Source: CAVPCY01 sp963702525
GTDB lineage: Bacteria; Actinomycetota; Coriobacteriia; Anaerosomatales; PHET01
NCBI GenBank assembly: GCA_963702525.1
Contig: CAVPCY010000021.1
Location: forward strand, 124,001 to 188,000
Length of the DNA: 64,000 nucleotides
Reading direction: 5' to 3'
Shown here: piece after piece, positions 61,827-64,000 of the stretch
How the letters are laid out: the number at the start of each line of letters is the position of its first letter
Position numbering within the stretch: the stretch's first letter is position 1
Program-made: the position numbers and the translations under genes
Notes under the pieces: model-generated
What the model was told of the DNA's origin: nothing
The model's input: only the letters and a program-made list of their open reading frames with translations
The model's database searches: none

Positions 61827-62949
61827 ATGGCGTCCCGCTGGCTCTCGGCTTTCGAGTCCGACCTGCCGCGGCTCGTCCGCGACCTCGAGACGCTCGTGCG
61901 CCTCGAGAGCCCGAGCGGGGACGCCGCCCGCGTCTCGCAGCTCGCGGCCTGGGTCCACGACACCCTTCGCGAGAGGGGCGTTCCCGCGGAGCTGCGCCCC
62001 TGCCCGTCGCGCGGGGACGCCCTGCTGGCCTCGGTCGCCTTCCGGGAGGGGGGCACGCTGCTCCTCGGCCACCTGGACACCGTCTGGCCGGTGGGGACGC
62101 TCGCCGAGATGCCCTGGCGGCTCGACGGGGGCCGCGCGCACGGCCCCGGAGTCTTCGACATGAAGGCCGGCATCGTCGTCGGCATGGCCGTGCTGACCGC
62201 CATGGTTCGCGAGTCGCGGCCCCAGCCGGTCTCGCTGCTGCTCGTGCCCGACGAGGAGGTGGGCTCGGGAGCCTCCCGCGAGCTGACCCTGAGCGTGGCG
62301 CGCCGCCATCGCCGGGTGCTCGTCCTCGAGCCGTCGCAGGACGGGGCGGCCAAGGTGGCGCGGAAGGGCTGCGGCACCTTCGAGATCCGCTTCCGCGGCC
62401 GGGCCGCGCACGCGGGCCTGGAGCCGGAGAAGGGTGCTTCGGCCTTGGCCGAGATGGCGCGGTTCGTCCTCTTCCTGGAGAGCGTCGCCGAGCCGGCCAG
62501 CGGCACGACGCTCACCGCGAGTGTCGCCCGGGCCGGCGGCGCGACGAACGTCGTCCCGGAAGCGGCGGAGCTGATGGTGGACGCCCGGGCCTGGACGCGC
62601 GAAGAGGCCGAGCGCGTGACCGAGGCGATCCGCGGCTACCGCCCGGTCGACCCGGGGGTGAGCCTCTCCGTCGAGAGCGGCTTCGACCGCCCGCCCCTCG
62701 AGCCCACGGTCGCTTCCGACGCGCTCTTCGACACGACCCGGCGGCTGGCCGCGGACCTGGGCTTCGAGCTGGGCGCGGCCCGGGTGGGCGGGGCCTCGGA
62801 CGGCAACCTCACGGCTGCCGCCGGGATCCCCACCCTCGACGGCCTCGGGCCGCGCGGGGGCGGGGCGCACGCCCGCGACGAGCACGTGCTCGTCGCGGAC
62901 CTGCCGGTGCGGGCGGCTCTCGCTGGCCGCGCTCGTCTCGGAAGCCTAG
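61827..62949 (+). CDS. M20-family metallopeptidase (carboxypeptidase G2-like)
   Basis: A di-zinc exopeptidase of about 373 residues. Metal ligands are in order: GTLLLGHLDTVWPVGT (H-x-D), HGPGVFDMKAGIVVG (bridging D), LLVPDEEVGSGASREL (E-E) and VLEPSQDGAAKV; the last histidine is in RGGGAHARDEHVLV. The dimerisation lid is CGTFEIRFRGRAAHAGLEPE. The ATG at 61827 starts MASRWLSAFESD. A single frame change near 62920 restores the natural end VSEA at the TAG (62947-62949), overlapping the convergent htpX gene by 4 bp. There is no signal peptide. Confidence 0.87.
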
Positions 62950-63839
62950 GCCCGGCCCTCGAGGGCCGCGATCCTCTGCTCGAGCGGCGGGTGCGTCGAG
63001 AGGAGGGAGAGGAACCCCTTGCCGCCCGCGATCTTCATCGTGGCGTACTCGGGGTTCGACTGGTCCACCGGGACCTGCTGGGTCATCAGGCGCCGGAGCG
63101 CGGAGACCATGCTGCCGCGGCCGGCGAGGGCGGCGCCCCCCGCGTCCGCCCGGAACTCGCGCTGGCGCGAGAACCAGGAGGTGATCATCGAGCCGATGAG
63201 GCCGAAGGCGATCTGGGCGGCGATGAAGACGAGCTGTCCCGCGATCATCCCGAGGAAGGACGGCCGGCGGTCCTCGCTCGAAGACAGCGCGTTGCGGGCG
63301 ATCATGGCCACGATGTGCGAGAGGTAGAGGACGAACGCGTTCACGACACCCTGGAGGAGGGCCATGGTGACCATGTCGCCGTTGGCCACGTGCGCGATCT
63401 CGTGCGCCAGGACGCCCTCGATCTCCTGCTTGTTCATGGCCCGGAAGAGACCGGTCGACACCGCCACGAGGCTGCGCTTCTTCGAGGGCCCCGTGGCGAA
63501 GGCGTTCATCTCGGGCGAGTCGTAGACCCCGACCTCGGGCATCGGCAGGTTGGCCTGCTGGGCGAGGCGGGACACGGTGGCGTAGAGCCACTGAGCGTCG
63601 GCGTCGCGACTGTCGGGGGTGACGAGCTTCACGCCCATCGCCCTCTTGGCCATCCAGCGGGAGATGAGGAGCGAGACGAACGAGGCCCCGAAGCCCCAGA
63701 CCGCGCAGATGACGAGGAGGGTCCCGTGGCTTCCGGCCGCGCCGAGCACGCCCAGCTGGCCCAGGACGGCCAGGACGATCGAGACCATCACCATGATGGC
63801 GATGTTCGTGAGGACGAAGAGGAAGACGCGCTTCACCAC
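62946..63839 (-). CDS. htpX: Membrane zinc metalloprotease HtpX
   Basis: An inner-membrane M48 protease degrading damaged membrane proteins. Two N-terminal TM helices (VFLFVLTNIAIMVMVSIVLA and TLLVICAVWGFGASFVSLLI), the zinc site HEIAH in GVLAHEIAHVANGDMVTMAL, two further TM helices (VVNAFVLYLSHIVAMIARNA and AGQLVFIAAQIAFGLIGSMI) and the third zinc ligand in QREFRADAGGA. It is about 297 residues, normal and unbroken. I choose GTG 63839 because AGGAG lies 7 bp upstream; the next GTG, one codon on, is equally possible. Confidence 0.93.
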   Translation of the reverse strand: MVKRVFLFVLTNIAIMVMVSIVLAVLGQLGVLGAAGSHGTLLVICAVWGFGASFVSLLISRWMAKRAMGVKLVTPDSRDADAQWLYATVSRLAQQANLPMPEVGVYDSPEMNAFATGPSKKRSLVAVSTGLFRAMNKQEIEGVLAHEIAHVANGDMVTMALLQGVVNAFVLYLSHIVAMIARNALSSSEDRRPSFLGMIAGQLVFIAAQIAFGLIGSMITSWFSRQREFRADAGGAALAGRGSMVSALRRLMTQQVPVDQSNPEYATMKIAGGKGFLSLLSTHPPLEQRIAALEGRA

Positions 63840-63935
63840 GAGAGATCTCCTTGAGAGGAACGCGGTCGGCCGGAGCCGACCCGCAAGAACCAGTCTAGCC
63901 GGGGCGCCGGGGCCCCGCAAGGCGCGATCGGCCCC

Positions 63936-64000
63936 TCAGGCCTCTTCCGCGCCGCCCCGCCAGGCGTGGGCGAAGCCGCGCTTCGAGCCGCGCACGAACG
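63936..64000 (-). CDS. 3' end of an unidentified gene
   Basis: A minus-strand frame enters at the window edge and ends FVRGSKRGFAHAWRGGAEEA, with the stop at 63936-63938. Only about 20 codons are seen; the product cannot be named. It would be transcribed toward htpX. Confidence 0.35.
   Translation of the reverse strand, partial: FVRGSKRGFAHAWRGGAEEA

Overview
The window reads as a high-GC bacterial contig in two parts. Positions 1 to about 52.0 kb look like a high-GC Gram-positive of the Actinomycetota, possibly Coriobacteriia-like. This is inferred from a sortase beside a sorting-signal surface protein, very large secreted DUF11 and InlB-type repeat proteins, a fused formiminotransferase-cyclodeaminase and a DUF2089 regulator. 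From about 52.0 kb to the end the coding is even richer in GC and the content changes: S46 peptidase (a family known mainly from Gram-negatives), HtpX, a FHA-GAF-SpoIIE phosphatase, gamma-glutamyltransferase, DinB and an exported RidA. The second part resembles an Acidobacteriota-type or other Gram-negative genome. A chimeric join near 52.0 kb is a serious possibility.

Many genes are split between frames although conserved motifs continue across the breaks. The breaks lie at single points, affect housekeeping and accessory genes alike, and are far too many to be natural pseudogenes. I treat them as uncorrected indels of the assembly and annotate one gene across the frames; break positions are approximate.

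Layout. 1-4.2 kb: two proton-conducting antiporter-like membrane subunits (Mrp/NuoL-M/HyfB type), the second with a long C-terminal extension. 4.3-9.2 kb: small membrane protein, NmrA-like oxidoreductase, secreted NlpC/P60-like protein, a DUF2089 regulatory operon, and a sortase. 9.2-19.9 kb: one giant DUF11-repeat surface protein ending in an LLQTG-type sorting signal next to the sortase. 20.1-24.9 kb: exported M28 peptidase, membrane protein, GAF plus degenerate SpoIIE-like phosphatase, and hypotheticals. 24.9-30.3 kb: secreted InlB-repeat protein with four nearly identical 663-bp tandem units and one partial unit. 30.4-37.4 kb: HD phosphohydrolase and metallophosphoesterase, a VWA gene and 57-aa gene divergent from an XRE regulator, a META-like lipoprotein, FtcD, and a YchF-like GTPase.

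37.5-52.0 kb is a defence or genome-plasticity island. It holds an internally deleted DUF1016 (YhcG) nuclease gene and a full-length paralogue, RecQ with a small HTH protein, a GNAT/DUF1778 toxin-antitoxin pair, a PIN/NYN nuclease, a NERD plus topoisomerase zinc-ribbon protein, a PUA/EVE-like plus PDDEXK protein divergent from a Sau3AI-family endonuclease, a C5 cytosine methyltransferase and Vsr, then a 5'-truncated N-formylglutamate amidohydrolase and an AbiEi/AbiEii pair. 52.0-64.0 kb holds mostly exported hydrolases and a signalling phosphatase. No rRNA, tRNA, CRISPR array or insertion sequence was recognised.
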